Source: Acetobacter pomorum (GTDB lineage Bacteria; Pseudomonadota; Alphaproteobacteria; Acetobacterales; Acetobacteraceae). From it: a stretch of 64,000 nt of DNA. The stretch spans positions 1 to 64,000 of the forward strand of contig NZ_PEBQ01000135.1 of the NCBI RefSeq assembly GCF_002738225.1, written 5' to 3'. Below, piece after piece: positions 14,405 to 24,183 of this stretch. Within the stretch, counting starts at the first letter, position 1. Each line of letters begins with the position of its first letter. The position numbers and the translations under genes were made by a program. The notes under the pieces are model-generated. The model saw only the letters and a program-made list of their open reading frames with translations, was not told where the DNA came from and did no database searches.

Positions 14405-15523
14405 TTATGGGCTGGAAGGTAAAAAAGCACCGTTTTTCAGGGTTTCAAACCGGGCTGCATGTTTAAGCGGTGCAAAAGGTGCCTGATCCGTGCCGGTAAG
14501 CAACACAGTTGTGCGAAAATCCTGCACAATTTCCAGCAAAGAGGCCCGGCGCGCGGCATCCAGATGTACCAAAGGTTCATCCAGCAGCAAAATGGGTGGC
14601 TGCCCGCGGTAGTCTGTTACAAGTCGGGCATGCGCCAGCACAATGCCAATGAGCAAGGATTTTTGCTGGCCGGTGCTGGCCAGTGCTGCGGGTTGCCCGG
14701 ACGTAAGATCCTCCAGCAGAAAATCACTGCGATGCGTGCCAAAGGTGGCGCGCCCACGTGCTGCATCGTCTTCACGCAACTGGGCGAGTTTTTCCCGCAG
14801 CCAATCTTCCACAACCAAAGCGGGGGATGTTTCCAGTTTTTGGGCCACGTTACATTGCAATGTGGCGATAGCGGCAGGAAAAGCCCCCAGACCATTTTGA
14901 GCGTAATGGCAAATCTGGCGCACGGTTTCCTGCCTTGCGGCGGCAACAGCCACGGCATGACGCGCCATGGAGGCCTCTAGCCCGGAGAGCCATGAATGTT
15001 CGGAAAACCGTGTTTGCAGCAGGCGGTTACGTTGTGTCATGGCGCGGTCATACGCTGCCAGCTCCCGCGCATGGTGGGGGGTAACGGCCATAACCAGCCG
15101 GTCCAGAAAGCGCCGTCTGCCAGATGCCCCTTCACTAAACAACCGATCCATCTGCGGGGTAATCCATACCGTGGCAAGGGTATCTTCCCAAGCCTCCTGC
15201 CCGCGGATCTGCCGCCCATTCAGCAAAAAAACACGGCGTGGCTTTTCCTGCCCGCCCTGTGTTCCGGTGCCGAGTTCAAGGAATTCATCTCTGGTTTCAA
15301 TACGTGCGGAAATGCCCCAGTTTGCACTGCCCATACGGCCAAGTTGTGTAAGGGGTGCTGCGCGTAATCCTCTGCCCGGAGAAAGGAGAGAAACAGCCTC
15401 CAGCAGGTTGGTTTTGCCGCTTCCGTTTTCGCCAGTTAGCACCAGCAGGCTTGCATCTGGTGACCATACGAGCCGTTCGTAATTACGAAAACTGGAAAGC
15501 GTGAGTTTAAGAAGCCGGGGCAT
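14405..15523 (-). CDS. recF: DNA replication and repair protein RecF
   Basis: SMC-like ATPase that helps load RecA at single-strand gaps. It has 372 residues from the ATG at 15523. Walker A is GENGSGKTNL at about residue 31, the signature STGQQKS is in the C-terminal half, and Walker B is ILLLDEPLVHLD. A TTG at 15553 in frame would add ten residues but lies inside a perfect hairpin, and the family starts directly with the (M)xRLLKLTLSSFRNY strand, so I chose 15523. The visible ribosome site is weak, which fits coupling or hairpin control. Confidence 0.94.
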   Translation of the reverse strand: MPRLLKLTLSSFRNYERLVWSPDASLLVLTGENGSGKTNLLEAVSLLSPGRGLRAAPLTQLGRMGSANWGISARIETRDEFLELGTGTQGGQEKPRRVFLLNGRQIRGQEAWEDTLATVWITPQMDRLFSEGASGRRRFLDRLVMAVTPHHARELAAYDRAMTQRNRLLQTRFSEHSWLSGLEASMARHAVAVAAARQETVRQICHYAQNGLGAFPAAIATLQCNVAQKLETSPALVVEDWLREKLAQLREDDAARGRATFGTHRSDFLLEDLTSGQPAALASTGQQKSLLIGIVLAHARLVTDYRGQPPILLLDEPLVHLDAARRASLLEIVQDFRTTVLLTGTDQAPFAPLKHAARFETLKNGAFLPSSP

Positions 15524-15541
15524 GCCGCGCTGCTTCTGTAA

Positions 15542-15572
15542 GTCTGCCTGCAAAGGAATGGTGCAGGCAGAC
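15542..15572. repeat. Perfect inverted repeat in the dnaN-recF gap
   Basis: GTCTGCCTGCA and TGCAGGCAGAC form an 11-bp perfect stem around a 9-nt loop, 18 bases upstream of the recF ATG and 26 bases after the dnaN stop. No U-run follows on the coding (minus) strand, so it is not a standard terminator. It could stabilise the dnaN 3' end, or limit recF translation. Confidence 0.6.
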
Positions 15573-15598
15573 CATAAGCGTTGAAGGAAAAGGCGAAA

Positions 15599-16723
15599 TC
15601 ACACGCGCATCGGCATGAGAACATAAAGTGCGGATGGGCTATCGACATCACGCACAATGGTGGGAGATGCGCTATCTGCAAACGCGAATTCCACCTCTTT
15701 TTCCACCTGATCGGTAATGTCGTTCAGATAGCGGGCCTGAAAGCCGATTTCCAACCCTTCTGCATCGTAGGAAATGCGGTTGTCATCCAGTTCTTCCTTG
15801 GCCACGCCTTGCTCGGCGCTACTGGCAGACAGAGTTAAAAGGCCGGGCTCCAGTGTCAGCTTTACCGGGCGGGAGCGTTCCTGACTAATGGCGGCCACAC
15901 GAGCCACAGCATCGGCAAAATCTTTTTTGCCAACCCGCAGAATACGTGTGTTGTTACGGGGAATGACACGTTCATATTCAGGAAATGTGCCATCAATCAG
16001 CTTGGAAGTCAGTGTAACCGGGCCTGCCGTGAACTGAATGCGTGTTTCAGAAAGAGCAACTTCCACTTCTTCAGGAGCTTCATCAATCAGCTTGCGCACT
16101 TCGGCCACGGTTTTGCGTGGGACAATCACACCCGGCATTCCGGCGGCACCTGCAGGCAGATCAGCCTCTACGCGGGCCAAGCGATGACCATCCGTTGCAA
16201 CGGCGCGCAGTTTGGGGTCTCCCTCCACATCTGTGGCGTGCAGAAAGATACCGTTCAGGTAATAGCGGGTTTCTTCGGTGGAAATGGCAAAGCGGGTACG
16301 GTCTATCAGTGAATGCAGAGTGGTTGCAGGCAATTTGAAGCGATGTGGGAAGTCCCCTGCCCCCATGGATGGAAAATCATCCACGCTCAGCACGTTCAGG
16401 CGGGTGGCATAACGGCCGGCACGTAGCAGAAGCGGGCCTTCGCTATCGGCTTGATCCAGTTCTACATCCACGCCATCGGGCAGTTTGCGCACAATTTCGT
16501 ACAAAACAGCTGCAGGGGCCGTTGTGGCCCCTTCCCGCGTGATTTTGGCGGGAACTTCCTCAACCACTTCAATTTCCATATCTGTGGCTTTCAGGCTGAG
16601 CTGTCCGTTAGCGGCCTGAATAAGAACATTGGCTAGAATGGGTATGGTGTTACGCTTTTCAGCAACACTCTGGATATGGGCCAACGCCTTAAGCAGTATT
16701 GCGCGTTCCGCCGAAAACTTCAT
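15599..16723 (-). CDS. dnaN: DNA polymerase III beta subunit (sliding clamp)
   Basis: Ring-shaped processivity clamp. It has 374 residues with three repeated clamp domains, starting MKFSAERAILLKALAHIQSVAEKRNTIPILANVLI, a standard N-terminus for the family, and ending YVLMPMRV, the conserved C-terminal strand. It lies between dnaA and recF. A promoter may lie in the 115-bp gap after dnaA: TTGACT with TACTTT 16 bp further on, reading the minus strand. Confidence 0.97.
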   Translation of the reverse strand: MKFSAERAILLKALAHIQSVAEKRNTIPILANVLIQAANGQLSLKATDMEIEVVEEVPAKITREGATTAPAAVLYEIVRKLPDGVDVELDQADSEGPLLLRAGRYATRLNVLSVDDFPSMGAGDFPHRFKLPATTLHSLIDRTRFAISTEETRYYLNGIFLHATDVEGDPKLRAVATDGHRLARVEADLPAGAAGMPGVIVPRKTVAEVRKLIDEAPEEVEVALSETRIQFTAGPVTLTSKLIDGTFPEYERVIPRNNTRILRVGKKDFADAVARVAAISQERSRPVKLTLEPGLLTLSASSAEQGVAKEELDDNRISYDAEGLEIGFQARYLNDITDQVEKEVEFAFADSASPTIVRDVDSPSALYVLMPMRV

Positions 16724-16838
16724 CTAACCCTCTTTCCTGCAAGGCAGGGCCTCTGTTTTGCAGGAGGCGCCTTCTTTTTCCACCCCGAAAAGTAACAGGT
16801 GGGCGTTATCAGTCAATCCCTTTGGAATCTCTACGTTT

Positions 16839-18272
16839 TCAGCTTTCCAGCATCCGCCGCAGGAGTTCCACATCTTCTGCAAAAGCGGCATCCAGCCCCA
16901 TAAGTTCCGTAACGCGATTTACCGCATGCATAACGGTTGTATGATCACGATTACCGAACTTGCGCCCGATTTCCGGTAGGGAACGGCTTGTAAGCTGCTT
17001 GGCCAGATACATGGCAACCTGGCGGGGCCGCGCTACATTGCGCGCCCTGCGGGCGGATGACATGTCTGTCAGGCGGATATTCCAGTGTTCTGCAACTTTT
17101 TTCTGGATTTCCTCAATCGTCACACGGCGGTCGTGCGCTTTGAGAATATCGTGCAGAACTTCCTGCGTGGCTTCTAGCGTAACCGGGCGGCCAAACAGGT
17201 TGGCGTGGGCAATCAGGCGGTTAAGCGCACCTTCCAGTTCTCGCACATTGGATGTGATTTTATGTGCCAGAAATTCCAGAACCTTGCCGGGCACCACAAC
17301 GCCGGATGCTGCGGCCTTGGCCTCCAGAATGGAAATGCGCAGCTCAAACGTCGTGGCATGAATATCCGCCACCATGCCGCAGCCCAAGCGCGTGCGCAGC
17401 CGATCTTCCAGCCCGGACAGATCGGATGGGGATTTATCGGCAGACACCACAATCTGCCGACCGGCATCCACCAATGCATTAAAGGTGTGGAAGAATTCTT
17501 CCTGCGTGTTGTCCTTGCCGATCAGGAATTGCAAATCATCAATCATCAGCACATCCACAGAGCGTAGTTGCTCCTTGAACTCAATTGTGGATTGCGAACG
17601 AATGGCGGCAATAAACCGATACATGAACTTTTCCGCAGACATGTAGGCCACGGAAACGTTGCCACGCTGGATCAGCTCAGCCCCGATGGCATGCATCAGG
17701 TGTGTTTTACCCAACCCGACACCGCCATATAAAAAGAGCGGATTAAACCCAACGCTGGAAGGTTTTTCCGCAACGCGGCGCGCACAGGCATAGGCAAACT
17801 CGTTCGGCTTGCCTACGACAAACGTATCAAACGTAAAGCGGCTGTCCAGCGCGGTAACCAGATCACTCCGCACTTCTGGCGCCGTGCGTGCTGCCGGGGT
17901 GGCCTCTTCCTGCGCAGGGGTGGCTGCACTGGCGTTGGGAATATCTTCCAAGGGGATGGGTGCAGGATCACCCGCACGAGCGACCTGAAGCTCTACCCGG
18001 CGAATACTGGGGATTTCCTGATTCCACAGCTCACTCAGGCGGTCACCATATTGGCTGCGCACCCAGTCACGCAAAAAGCGCGTGGGTAAAAGTAGAGTGA
18101 TTTCATCACCATCAATCGGGCCCAGCGCAATTTTGGTCAGCCAGGTGCGGTATTCAACTTCGCCAACTTCGCCCTTCAGGCGGGCGCAGATACGCAGCCA
18201 CGATTCCTCAAGCCCCTTGCCGTCTTCAAGCCGGGAAAAGGCGCTTTCGTCATCGTCCACTCCGATTGTCAT
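16839..18272 (-). CDS. dnaA: Chromosomal replication initiator protein DnaA
   Basis: AAA+ initiator that binds DnaA boxes at oriC. It has 477 residues. Domain I is N-terminal, followed by an Ala/Pro-rich linker (domain II, about residues 100-140). Domain III carries Walker A YGGVGLGKTHL and Walker B LMIDDLQFL. Domain IV carries the DNA-binding signature FGNRDHTTVMHAVNRV. The start is the ATG at 18272 with GGGAG just upstream. A perfect 18-bp palindrome lies about 25 bp before the start and suggests specific regulation. Confidence 0.98.
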   Translation of the reverse strand: MTIGVDDDESAFSRLEDGKGLEESWLRICARLKGEVGEVEYRTWLTKIALGPIDGDEITLLLPTRFLRDWVRSQYGDRLSELWNQEIPSIRRVELQVARAGDPAPIPLEDIPNASAATPAQEEATPAARTAPEVRSDLVTALDSRFTFDTFVVGKPNEFAYACARRVAEKPSSVGFNPLFLYGGVGLGKTHLMHAIGAELIQRGNVSVAYMSAEKFMYRFIAAIRSQSTIEFKEQLRSVDVLMIDDLQFLIGKDNTQEEFFHTFNALVDAGRQIVVSADKSPSDLSGLEDRLRTRLGCGMVADIHATTFELRISILEAKAAASGVVVPGKVLEFLAHKITSNVRELEGALNRLIAHANLFGRPVTLEATQEVLHDILKAHDRRVTIEEIQKKVAEHWNIRLTDMSSARRARNVARPRQVAMYLAKQLTSRSLPEIGRKFGNRDHTTVMHAVNRVTELMGLDAAFAEDVELLRRMLES

Positions 18273-18296
18273 TTTTGCTCCCGAGCGGTCATTGAA

Positions 18297-18314
18297 GCGT
18301 GAATATATTCACGC
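18297..18314. promoter_or_regulatory. 18-bp perfect palindrome upstream of dnaA
   Basis: GCGTGAATATATTCACGC is a perfect palindrome centred about 33 bp before the dnaA ATG, on the 5' untranslated side. Length and symmetry fit a homodimeric repressor operator. Read as RNA it is an uninterrupted self-complement with little or no loop, so DNA binding is the better reading. The bound protein is unknown. Confidence 0.6.
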
Positions 18315-18523
18315 AGTTTACAAAGCAGGCAGCGGCTCTGCTGCCAGTGCTGTGCAACATCTGTTGCCTTGGCGGCCAAATGTGCGGGCTTGCTGACCAA
18401 ATCTGGCAGAAAAAGAGCCCGAACAGCGCCAAGCCACCTTGTAAGGTAAAGCAGTGAGCGCAAGGGGAGCAATCAATATTTCATGCTGCCTGCCCTGCTT
18501 GTGCTTTATCTGACCAAGGTGTG

Positions 18524-18563
18524 ACAAAAACAAAGCCGAACCATCAGGGTGATGATTCGGCTT
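18524..18563 (-). terminator. Rho-independent terminator of rpsT
   Basis: On the minus strand AAAGCCGAA and TTCGGCTTT flank an inner CATCA/TGATG stem with a CCC loop, followed by GTTTTTGTCA. It lies 48 bases after the rpsT stop and separates rpsT from dnaA. Confidence 0.85.
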
Positions 18564-18610
18564 TATCTCAAAGCGTCAGATGGCCACCTTTAGGCAGCCC
18601 TGCACTTTCC

Positions 18611-18880
18611 TCAGGCCGGAGCCAGTGCTTTCACACGGGCAGACAGGCGAGAAATCTTGCGGGCCACAGTGTTGTGGTGGATAACGCCCTTGCTGGCCGC
18701 ACGCTGGATTTCTGGCTGAGCAAGGCGCAGTGCTTCGCGCGCAGCGCCATGATCACCAGCTTCAACTGCGGTTTCTACTTTCTTGATGAAAGTACGCATG
18801 CGGGATTTGCGGGCGGTGTTACGGGCAGTCCGCTTCGCGGTCTGCCGGATGCGCTTACGCGCCGAAGCGATATTCGCCAT
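18611..18880 (-). CDS. rpsT: 30S ribosomal protein S20
   Basis: Small basic protein that binds 16S rRNA early in 30S assembly. It has 89 residues, starts [36 protein letters not shown], and is rich in Lys, Arg and Ala, all diagnostic for S20. A dedicated terminator follows. It is upstream of dnaA on the same strand, as in many alphaproteobacteria. Confidence 0.97.
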   Translation of the reverse strand: MANIASARKRIRQTAKRTARNTARKSRMRTFIKKVETAVEAGDHGAAREALRLAQPEIQRAASKGVIHHNTVARKISRLSARVKALAPA

Positions 18881-19017
18881 GAGTTTCTATTCTGTCCAGC
18901 ACTTAAGAAAGATTAAAAGGGCAGGCACGCCGAAACGCGCTACCCAAAAGAGTAAGCGGTGCTGTAATGCACCAAAGCGCCTTCCGTCAAGCTTCTTCCG
19001 TGTCAACCACTGGGATT

Positions 19018-19857
19018 TTACCCGTTTTTCTGCCTTTGGGGACAAAAAAATGTGGAACGTCCGGCTTGTGTTATCTGCTGCACGCCAGAACATGCGGGGG
19101 TACCAGGGCAATTGGGGCATGGTTTGCCTGTTTGCCCATATACCCGCCATGCGTGCTGAAAATATCCTAAGCCACCTTCCGGGCGCACATAATCTTTCAG
19201 GCTGGATCCCCCGGCCGCTATGGCTTCTTCCAGAACATCGCGGATGGCTTGCACCAGTTTGCGGGCTTTGGGGCGTGTGAGATTGCCAGCAGGCATGGTT
19301 GGGGCAATACCTGCGCGAAATAGGGCCTCACACACATAAATATTGCCCAACCCAGCCACAATCTTCTGATCGAGCAGAAAAGGCTTAATAGGCATTCGTC
19401 GGCCCGTGCTGGCTGTTAATAAGGTCTGGGGTGTAAAGTCTGGCTCAAGCGGTTCTGGCCCCATGCCTGCCAGCAACGGGTATGTCTCTTCCTGATCGGT
19501 AGGGACCAGATCCAGCATGCCAAAACGGCGCGGGTCTATATATCCGCAGCGCTTTCCATCCTGCAGAATCAGAGTGACATGTTCATGCAATAATGGCTCA
19601 GCCGGAGAATCGAGCAACACGCGGCCAGACATGCCCAAATGCCAGATAATGGACATTCCACCAGACAGGCGCATAAGAATATATTTGCCCCGGCGGCGAA
19701 AGCCTTCTATCCGGCGGCCTTTGAGTGTTTGTGAGAAATTGGCAGGAATCCGCCATCTCAGGTCGTGACGGCGCACAATTGCTTCTTGGATGGTACCGTT
19801 TTGCAGGGCAATCTGCATCCCGCGCATTACGGTTTCTACTTCAGGGAGTTCCGGCAT
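19018..19857 (-). CDS. mutM: Formamidopyrimidine-DNA glycosylase (Fpg/MutM)
   Basis: Removes 8-oxoguanine and ring-opened purines and nicks the site. It has 279 residues. The catalytic N-terminus [12 protein letters not shown] (Pro2, Glu3) is intact, as is the helix-two-turn-helix region around [21 protein letters not shown]. The C-terminal zinc finger is unusual. The usual pattern is C-x2-C-x16-C-x2-C, but here it reads CPNC, then PGTPAC, then FFCPQRQ, so the last cysteine is Arg and an extra cysteine lies in the loop. It is divergent from ubiE with a 29-bp spacer. Confidence 0.94.
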   Translation of the reverse strand: MPELPEVETVMRGMQIALQNGTIQEAIVRRHDLRWRIPANFSQTLKGRRIEGFRRRGKYILMRLSGGMSIIWHLGMSGRVLLDSPAEPLLHEHVTLILQDGKRCGYIDPRRFGMLDLVPTDQEETYPLLAGMGPEPLEPDFTPQTLLTASTGRRMPIKPFLLDQKIVAGLGNIYVCEALFRAGIAPTMPAGNLTRPKARKLVQAIRDVLEEAIAAGGSSLKDYVRPEGGLGYFQHAWRVYGQTGKPCPNCPGTPACSGVQQITQAGRSTFFCPQRQKNG

Positions 19858-19886
19858 GGCTAAAAAGCAGGGTATAGGGGAACCCC

Positions 19887-20669
19887 ATGACCGACAACAG
19901 CTTTACGCCCTCCCCCGCTTCTTCTGACGCAACAGTGGAAGAAACGGATTTCGGCTTCCGTTCCGTAAGGAAGGAAGAAAAGAAAAACCTTGTTCGTGAC
20001 GTGTTCGATAGCGTCGCCGGCAAGTATGACGTGATGAATGACATCATGTCCCTTGGCATCCATCGGGTATGGAAGCGTATTTTTGTCACAGAGCTTGGCC
20101 CGCAGCCCGGTATGTCTTTGTTGGATCTGGCCGGTGGCACGGGTGATATCACCTTTGGTTGGCTGAAAGGTGGCGGTGGTTCCGCTATCATGACCGACAT
20201 CAACAGCAGCATGCTCTCTGTTGGGCGGGATCGGGCCATTGATCGTGGTTTTGTGTCCGACCTGTCCTTTTGCGTTGTAGATGCTGAGGCCATTCCGCTG
20301 CGTGATATGTCAGTTGATCGGGTCTCCATCGCTTTTGGCCTGCGCAACTGCACAGATAAAATGGCCGTGCTGCGTGAGGCGCGGCGTGTGCTCAAGCCCG
20401 GTGGGCGTTTTCTGTGTCTCGAATTTTCCCGCGTTCAGGTGGCAGCTCTGGCCCCTATTTATGATGCGTGGTCTTTCAAGGTATTGCCTGCCATGGGCAA
20501 CCTGATTGCCAAGGACCGTGATAGCTACCAGTATCTGGCAGAAAGTATCCGCACCTTCCCGGATCAGGAAACACTGGCCGACATGTTCCGCGAGGCCGGG
20601 TTCTCTCACGTGCGGTATCAGTCTCTTTCTGGCGGTATTGCGGCCATTCATTCCGGCTGGCGTGTGTAA
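19887..20669 (+). CDS. ubiE: Ubiquinone/menaquinone biosynthesis C-methyltransferase
   Basis: SAM-dependent C-methylation of the demethylated quinone ring. Acetic acid bacteria rely on ubiquinone for their periplasmic dehydrogenases. It has 260 residues: N-terminal [14 protein letters not shown] (UbiE signature 1), SAM motif [12 protein letters not shown], and the second signature region [14 protein letters not shown]. It is the first gene of ubiE-coaBC-dut-ABC on the plus strand. ubiB, a common neighbour, is absent. Confidence 0.96.
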   Translation: MTDNSFTPSPASSDATVEETDFGFRSVRKEEKKNLVRDVFDSVAGKYDVMNDIMSLGIHRVWKRIFVTELGPQPGMSLLDLAGGTGDITFGWLKGGGGSAIMTDINSSMLSVGRDRAIDRGFVSDLSFCVVDAEAIPLRDMSVDRVSIAFGLRNCTDKMAVLREARRVLKPGGRFLCLEFSRVQVAALAPIYDAWSFKVLPAMGNLIAKDRDSYQYLAESIRTFPDQETLADMFREAGFSHVRYQSLSGGIAAIHSGWRV

Positions 20670-20680
20670 GGCCCAAGAGT

Positions 20681-21910
20681 ATGGATGTGACTGGGCCTTC
20701 CCGTTCCGTTTTGCTGATTGTGAGCGGTAGTATTGCCGCCTTTAAAGCGCCAGAGTTGCTTCGTCTGCTTAAAGGTGCGGGCATGCAGGTGCGCTGCGTG
20801 CTGACGGAAGGTGGAAGCCAGTTTGTAACGCCCCTTACCCTGCAAGCGTTAAGTGAGGAGCCGGTTTACACAGACCTGTTCTCCCTCACGGCGGAGCAGG
20901 AAATGGGACATATTGCGCTTTCCCGCTGGGCAGATATGGTTCTTGTCTGCCCTGCCTCGGCTAATCTGCTGGCACGCATGGCAACGGGTTTGGCGGATGA
21001 TCTGGCCAGCACGCTCTTATTGGCTACGGATGCACCGGTTATGGCTGTTCCCGCCATGAATGTGAGGATGTGGGAACACGCAGCCACGCAAGATAATGTT
21101 GCCACCTTGCAGCAACGTGGTGTGCATATTGTACCACCCGCCATTGGCCCCATGGCGTGTGGTGAATTTGGTGCAGGCCGTATGCCAGAACCTGCAGATA
21201 TATTGAATGCCGTGCTGGCGTTTTTTCGGCGCAGGCAACAGCAAGATGGTGCCTTGGCGGGTAAATCTGTTCTGGTAACAGCCGGCCCCACGCATGAACC
21301 GCTTGATCCGGTGCGCTACCTGGCCAACCGATCATCTGGCAAACAAGGCTATGCTGTTGCAGCCGCTTTGGCGGACCTTGGTGCCAAAGTGACGCTGGTA
21401 AGTGGCCCAACCATGTTGCGCCCGCCTGCTGGTGTAACATTTGTTGCGTGCGAAACAGCCTGCCAAATGCTTGCCTGTGTTAAAGCGGCGGCTCCGTTTG
21501 ATGCCGCGGTCTGCACAGCAGCCGTTGCCGATTGGCGGCCAGAGGTGCAGGCTGGGCAAAAAATTAAAAAAACTGGTCGGGATGATGTACCTGCCCCTAT
21601 CCGGTTGGTGCCCAACCCGGATATTCTGGCCGAAATTTCAGCACAGGGGCCACAACGCCCTGCCCTTGTTGTGGGGTTTGCTGCTGAAACCGAAAAAGTT
21701 GTGGAGCACGCATCAGCCAAGCGCCAGCGCAAGGGATGTGACTGGATTGTTGCAAATGATGTAAGTGCTGGCACTGGCGTTATGGGGGGTGATAATAATC
21801 AGGTTATTCTGATAACTGCCCAAGGGAATGAACGCTGGCCGCATATGCCAAAGGAAGACGTTGCACAAAGGCTTGCTTCCCGCATGGCTGATTGGTTTGC
21901 TGAATTCTGA
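20681..21910 (+). CDS. coaBC: Bifunctional phosphopantothenoylcysteine decarboxylase / phosphopantothenate-cysteine ligase
   Basis: Two consecutive steps of coenzyme A synthesis. It has 409 residues. The N-terminal flavin-dependent decarboxylase (CoaC) shows VSGSIAAFKAPELLR, LVCPASANLLARMATGLADDL and the PAMNVRMWEH motif. The C-terminal ligase (CoaB) begins around residue 190 with VTAGPTHEPLDPVRYLANRSSGKQG and carries the KIKKTGRDD segment. It starts 11 bp after ubiE. Confidence 0.96.
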   Translation: MDVTGPSRSVLLIVSGSIAAFKAPELLRLLKGAGMQVRCVLTEGGSQFVTPLTLQALSEEPVYTDLFSLTAEQEMGHIALSRWADMVLVCPASANLLARMATGLADDLASTLLLATDAPVMAVPAMNVRMWEHAATQDNVATLQQRGVHIVPPAIGPMACGEFGAGRMPEPADILNAVLAFFRRRQQQDGALAGKSVLVTAGPTHEPLDPVRYLANRSSGKQGYAVAAALADLGAKVTLVSGPTMLRPPAGVTFVACETACQMLACVKAAAPFDAAVCTAAVADWRPEVQAGQKIKKTGRDDVPAPIRLVPNPDILAEISAQGPQRPALVVGFAAETEKVVEHASAKRQRKGCDWIVANDVSAGTGVMGGDNNQVILITAQGNERWPHMPKEDVAQRLASRMADWFAEF

Positions 21911-21946
21911 TAGACTGTTTTTAAAATTTTTATAGGGGCTTGTTTG

Positions 21947-22426
21947 ATGTCTGCACCTGTTTCTTCTTCGGCTGATCTTTGTGTGCAGGTGCAACGCCTC
22001 CCCCATGCACAGGGCTTGCCCTTGCCATCTTATGCTACGGCTGGCGCAGCGGGGATGGATTTGCTGGCCGCTGTGGCAGAACCAGTGGTGCTGTTGCCCG
22101 GGGCGCGGATATTGGTGCCAACAGGGCTGCGCATTGCCCTGCCGCAGGGTTATGAGCTTCAGGTCCGTCCGCGCTCTGGTCTGGCCCTCAAGCACGGCAT
22201 TATTCTTCCCAACTCTCCCGGAACTGTGGATGAAGATTACCGGGGGGAACTGGGTATTATTGTTCTGAATGCCGGGCAGGCTCCGTTTACCATTGAGCGT
22301 GGCATGCGCATTGCCCAAGCCGTTGTGGCCCCTGTAACACGGGTGGTCTGGGCAGAATGTGATGAACTGGATGAAACACAGCGTGGCGCAGGAGGGTTTG
22401 GCAGCACGGGAACCGGAGCGCCATGA
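21947..22426 (+). CDS. dut: Deoxyuridine 5'-triphosphate nucleotidohydrolase (dUTPase)
   Basis: Hydrolyses dUTP to dUMP and keeps uracil out of DNA. It has 159 residues from the ATG at 21947. The five trimeric dUTPase motifs are visible: [35 protein letters not shown], an IERGMRIAQ segment and the C-terminal GGFGSTG. The stop overlaps the next ABC permease start by 4 bp. dut after coaBC is a common arrangement. Confidence 0.97.
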   Translation: MSAPVSSSADLCVQVQRLPHAQGLPLPSYATAGAAGMDLLAAVAEPVVLLPGARILVPTGLRIALPQGYELQVRPRSGLALKHGIILPNSPGTVDEDYRGELGIIVLNAGQAPFTIERGMRIAQAVVAPVTRVVWAECDELDETQRGAGGFGSTGTGAP

Positions 22427-24168
22427 ACAGAAGCTGGATGAACCTTACCCCGCAATCGCAAGGTTCATCTTCTTTACCTCTCCGCTATCTTAACAGTGTT
22501 GATGCCCTTTTGCTTTTGTGCCTGGCTGCGCTCGCCATCGCTTTGGGCGCTGCGGTGCGGCATATGCTGGGGCCTCTGGTTGCGCCTGCGGTTACACCCA
22601 TACATCTGGATATGTGGCATTTGCCCGGTTATGCGCTGCGTACCACCATACGCATGTTTGCAGCACTTGGGTGTTCTTTGCTGTTTACATTTGTGTATGC
22701 CACGCTTGCGGCAAAAAGCAGACGTGCCGGGCAAATTCTGGTGCCATTGCTGGATGTACTGCAATCAGTGCCTATCCTTGGTTTTTTATCCTTTACCATC
22801 ACCTTTTTTCTGGGGTTGTTTCCGGGCCGGATATTGGGCGCGGAATGTGCAGCCATTTTTACCATTTTTACCAGTCAGGCATGGAATATGGCGCTGGGCA
22901 TGTATCAAAGCCTGCGCTCTGTGCCACCAGAGCTGGAAGAAACAGCCCGCTGTTTTGGCCTGACAAGTTGGCAAAAATTCTGGCGGCTGGAAGTACCCTG
23001 CACCATACCTTCCCTTGTGTGGAACGCCATGATGTCCATGGCAGGTGGCTGGTTTATGGTCGTGTATTCTGAAAGCATTACCGTTGGCAGCACGGATATT
23101 ACCTTGCCGGGCATAGGCTCCTACGTGGGCATGGCCATAGATCAGCAGAATATTGGCGCTGTCGTGGCGGCCATTCTGGCCATGATGGTGGTTATCTTAG
23201 CCTACGATCAGGTGCTCTTTCGGCCGTTGGCTGCATGGTCGGGGCGTTTTCGGTTGGAAAGCTCCAATACCGGGCAGGCCGTAGAGCCGTGGTTTCTGCG
23301 GTTGGTGCGTCGGACACGTCTGCTGCGGATGTGCGGCAATGCTCTCCTTTCTGTGGGGCGGCGCATAAGTTATTTGCCTCTTGGTTCCCGCCCGGGTGCC
23401 GTGCAGATGAAATCGGATGAGAGCGCCCGGGCAGATTGGGTGTGGTGGGGTTTTCTTCTGCTTGTCTGCCTTGGGGCCTCATGGCAGGTCTGGGCGTATG
23501 CACATGCACATTATACGCTTGGGCAGATGGCCTATGTATTTGGGCTTGGTGGCATAACGCTGCTGCGTGTTGTCAGTATGCTTGCGCTGGCTTCTCTGAT
23601 CTGGGTACCGGTAGGGATCTGGTGCGGGCTGGACCCAACGCGCGCGCGGCGTGCACAGATATTGGCACAGTATGGGGCAGCTTTTCCGGCTAATCTGTTT
23701 TTCCCGGTCTTTGTTGTGGTGATTGTGCATTTCAATCTGACCCCGGATATCTGGTTAACACCACTGATGATTTTGGGGGCCCAGTGGTACATTTTGTTTA
23801 ATGTTATTGCTGGAGCTTCCTCTTTTCCCTCCAATCTGTTGGAAGTGGCACGTAATTTTGAGATTAAGGGATGGTTCTGGTGGCGGCGTATCATGCTGCC
23901 AGGTATTGCGCCGTATTATCTTGTAGGTGTTATGGCGGCGGCGGGTGGTGCATGGAATGCCGCTATTGCATCCGAAGTTGCGCAATGGGGGCAAACCACT
24001 CTGACGGCACATGGGTTGGGTGCATATATCGCGCAAAGTACCCAGCTTGGGCACATCAGTGATGTCGGGTTGGGCACGGTTGTGATGTGCGTATTTGTAA
24101 TGCTGACCAATGCGCTGGTATGGCGCCCCCTGTCTGATTTTGTGGCACGCCGCCTGAAACTGAACTGA
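22423..24168 (+). CDS. ABC transporter permease with duplicated permease domain (nitrate/sulfonate/taurine-type)
   Basis: A 581-residue inner-membrane protein made of two consecutive binding-protein-dependent permease domains. Each half has several hydrophobic segments and an EAA-like loop: [31 protein letters not shown] in the first, [31 protein letters not shown] in the second. One chain can therefore replace a permease dimer. It overlaps dut by 4 bp and is followed 15 bp later by its ATPase. No substrate-binding protein gene is nearby. The family resembles the 'anion transport, duplicated permease' type, but the substrate is unknown. Confidence 0.85.
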   Translation: MNRSWMNLTPQSQGSSSLPLRYLNSVDALLLLCLAALAIALGAAVRHMLGPLVAPAVTPIHLDMWHLPGYALRTTIRMFAALGCSLLFTFVYATLAAKSRRAGQILVPLLDVLQSVPILGFLSFTITFFLGLFPGRILGAECAAIFTIFTSQAWNMALGMYQSLRSVPPELEETARCFGLTSWQKFWRLEVPCTIPSLVWNAMMSMAGGWFMVVYSESITVGSTDITLPGIGSYVGMAIDQQNIGAVVAAILAMMVVILAYDQVLFRPLAAWSGRFRLESSNTGQAVEPWFLRLVRRTRLLRMCGNALLSVGRRISYLPLGSRPGAVQMKSDESARADWVWWGFLLLVCLGASWQVWAYAHAHYTLGQMAYVFGLGGITLLRVVSMLALASLIWVPVGIWCGLDPTRARRAQILAQYGAAFPANLFFPVFVVVIVHFNLTPDIWLTPLMILGAQWYILFNVIAGASSFPSNLLEVARNFEIKGWFWWRRIMLPGIAPYYLVGVMAAAGGAWNAAIASEVAQWGQTTLTAHGLGAYIAQSTQLGHISDVGLGTVVMCVFVMLTNALVWRPLSDFVARRLKLN

Positions 24169-24183
24169 ACCGGATAGAGAGCA

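Larger units (their letters stand above)
18273..18610. other. Non-coding interval between rpsT and dnaA
   Basis: 338 bases with no convincing gene. It holds, from dnaA outward, the palindrome at 18297-18314, a short stem GGCAGC/GCTGCC at 18327-18344, and the rpsT terminator at 18524-18563. I looked for 9-mer DnaA boxes (TTATCCACA and close variants) and saw none, so this is not obviously oriC. A 67-codon minus-strand frame that ends in the dnaA ATG (ATGA overlap) starts with TTG and has no ribosome site. I do not call it. Confidence 0.6.

Noticed and set aside
18269..18472. 67-residue frame that ends in the dnaA start codon
   Set aside because: TTG start with no ribosome site, no recognisable features, and it crosses the palindrome and another stem. 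The ATGA overlap with dnaA is suggestive but not enough.
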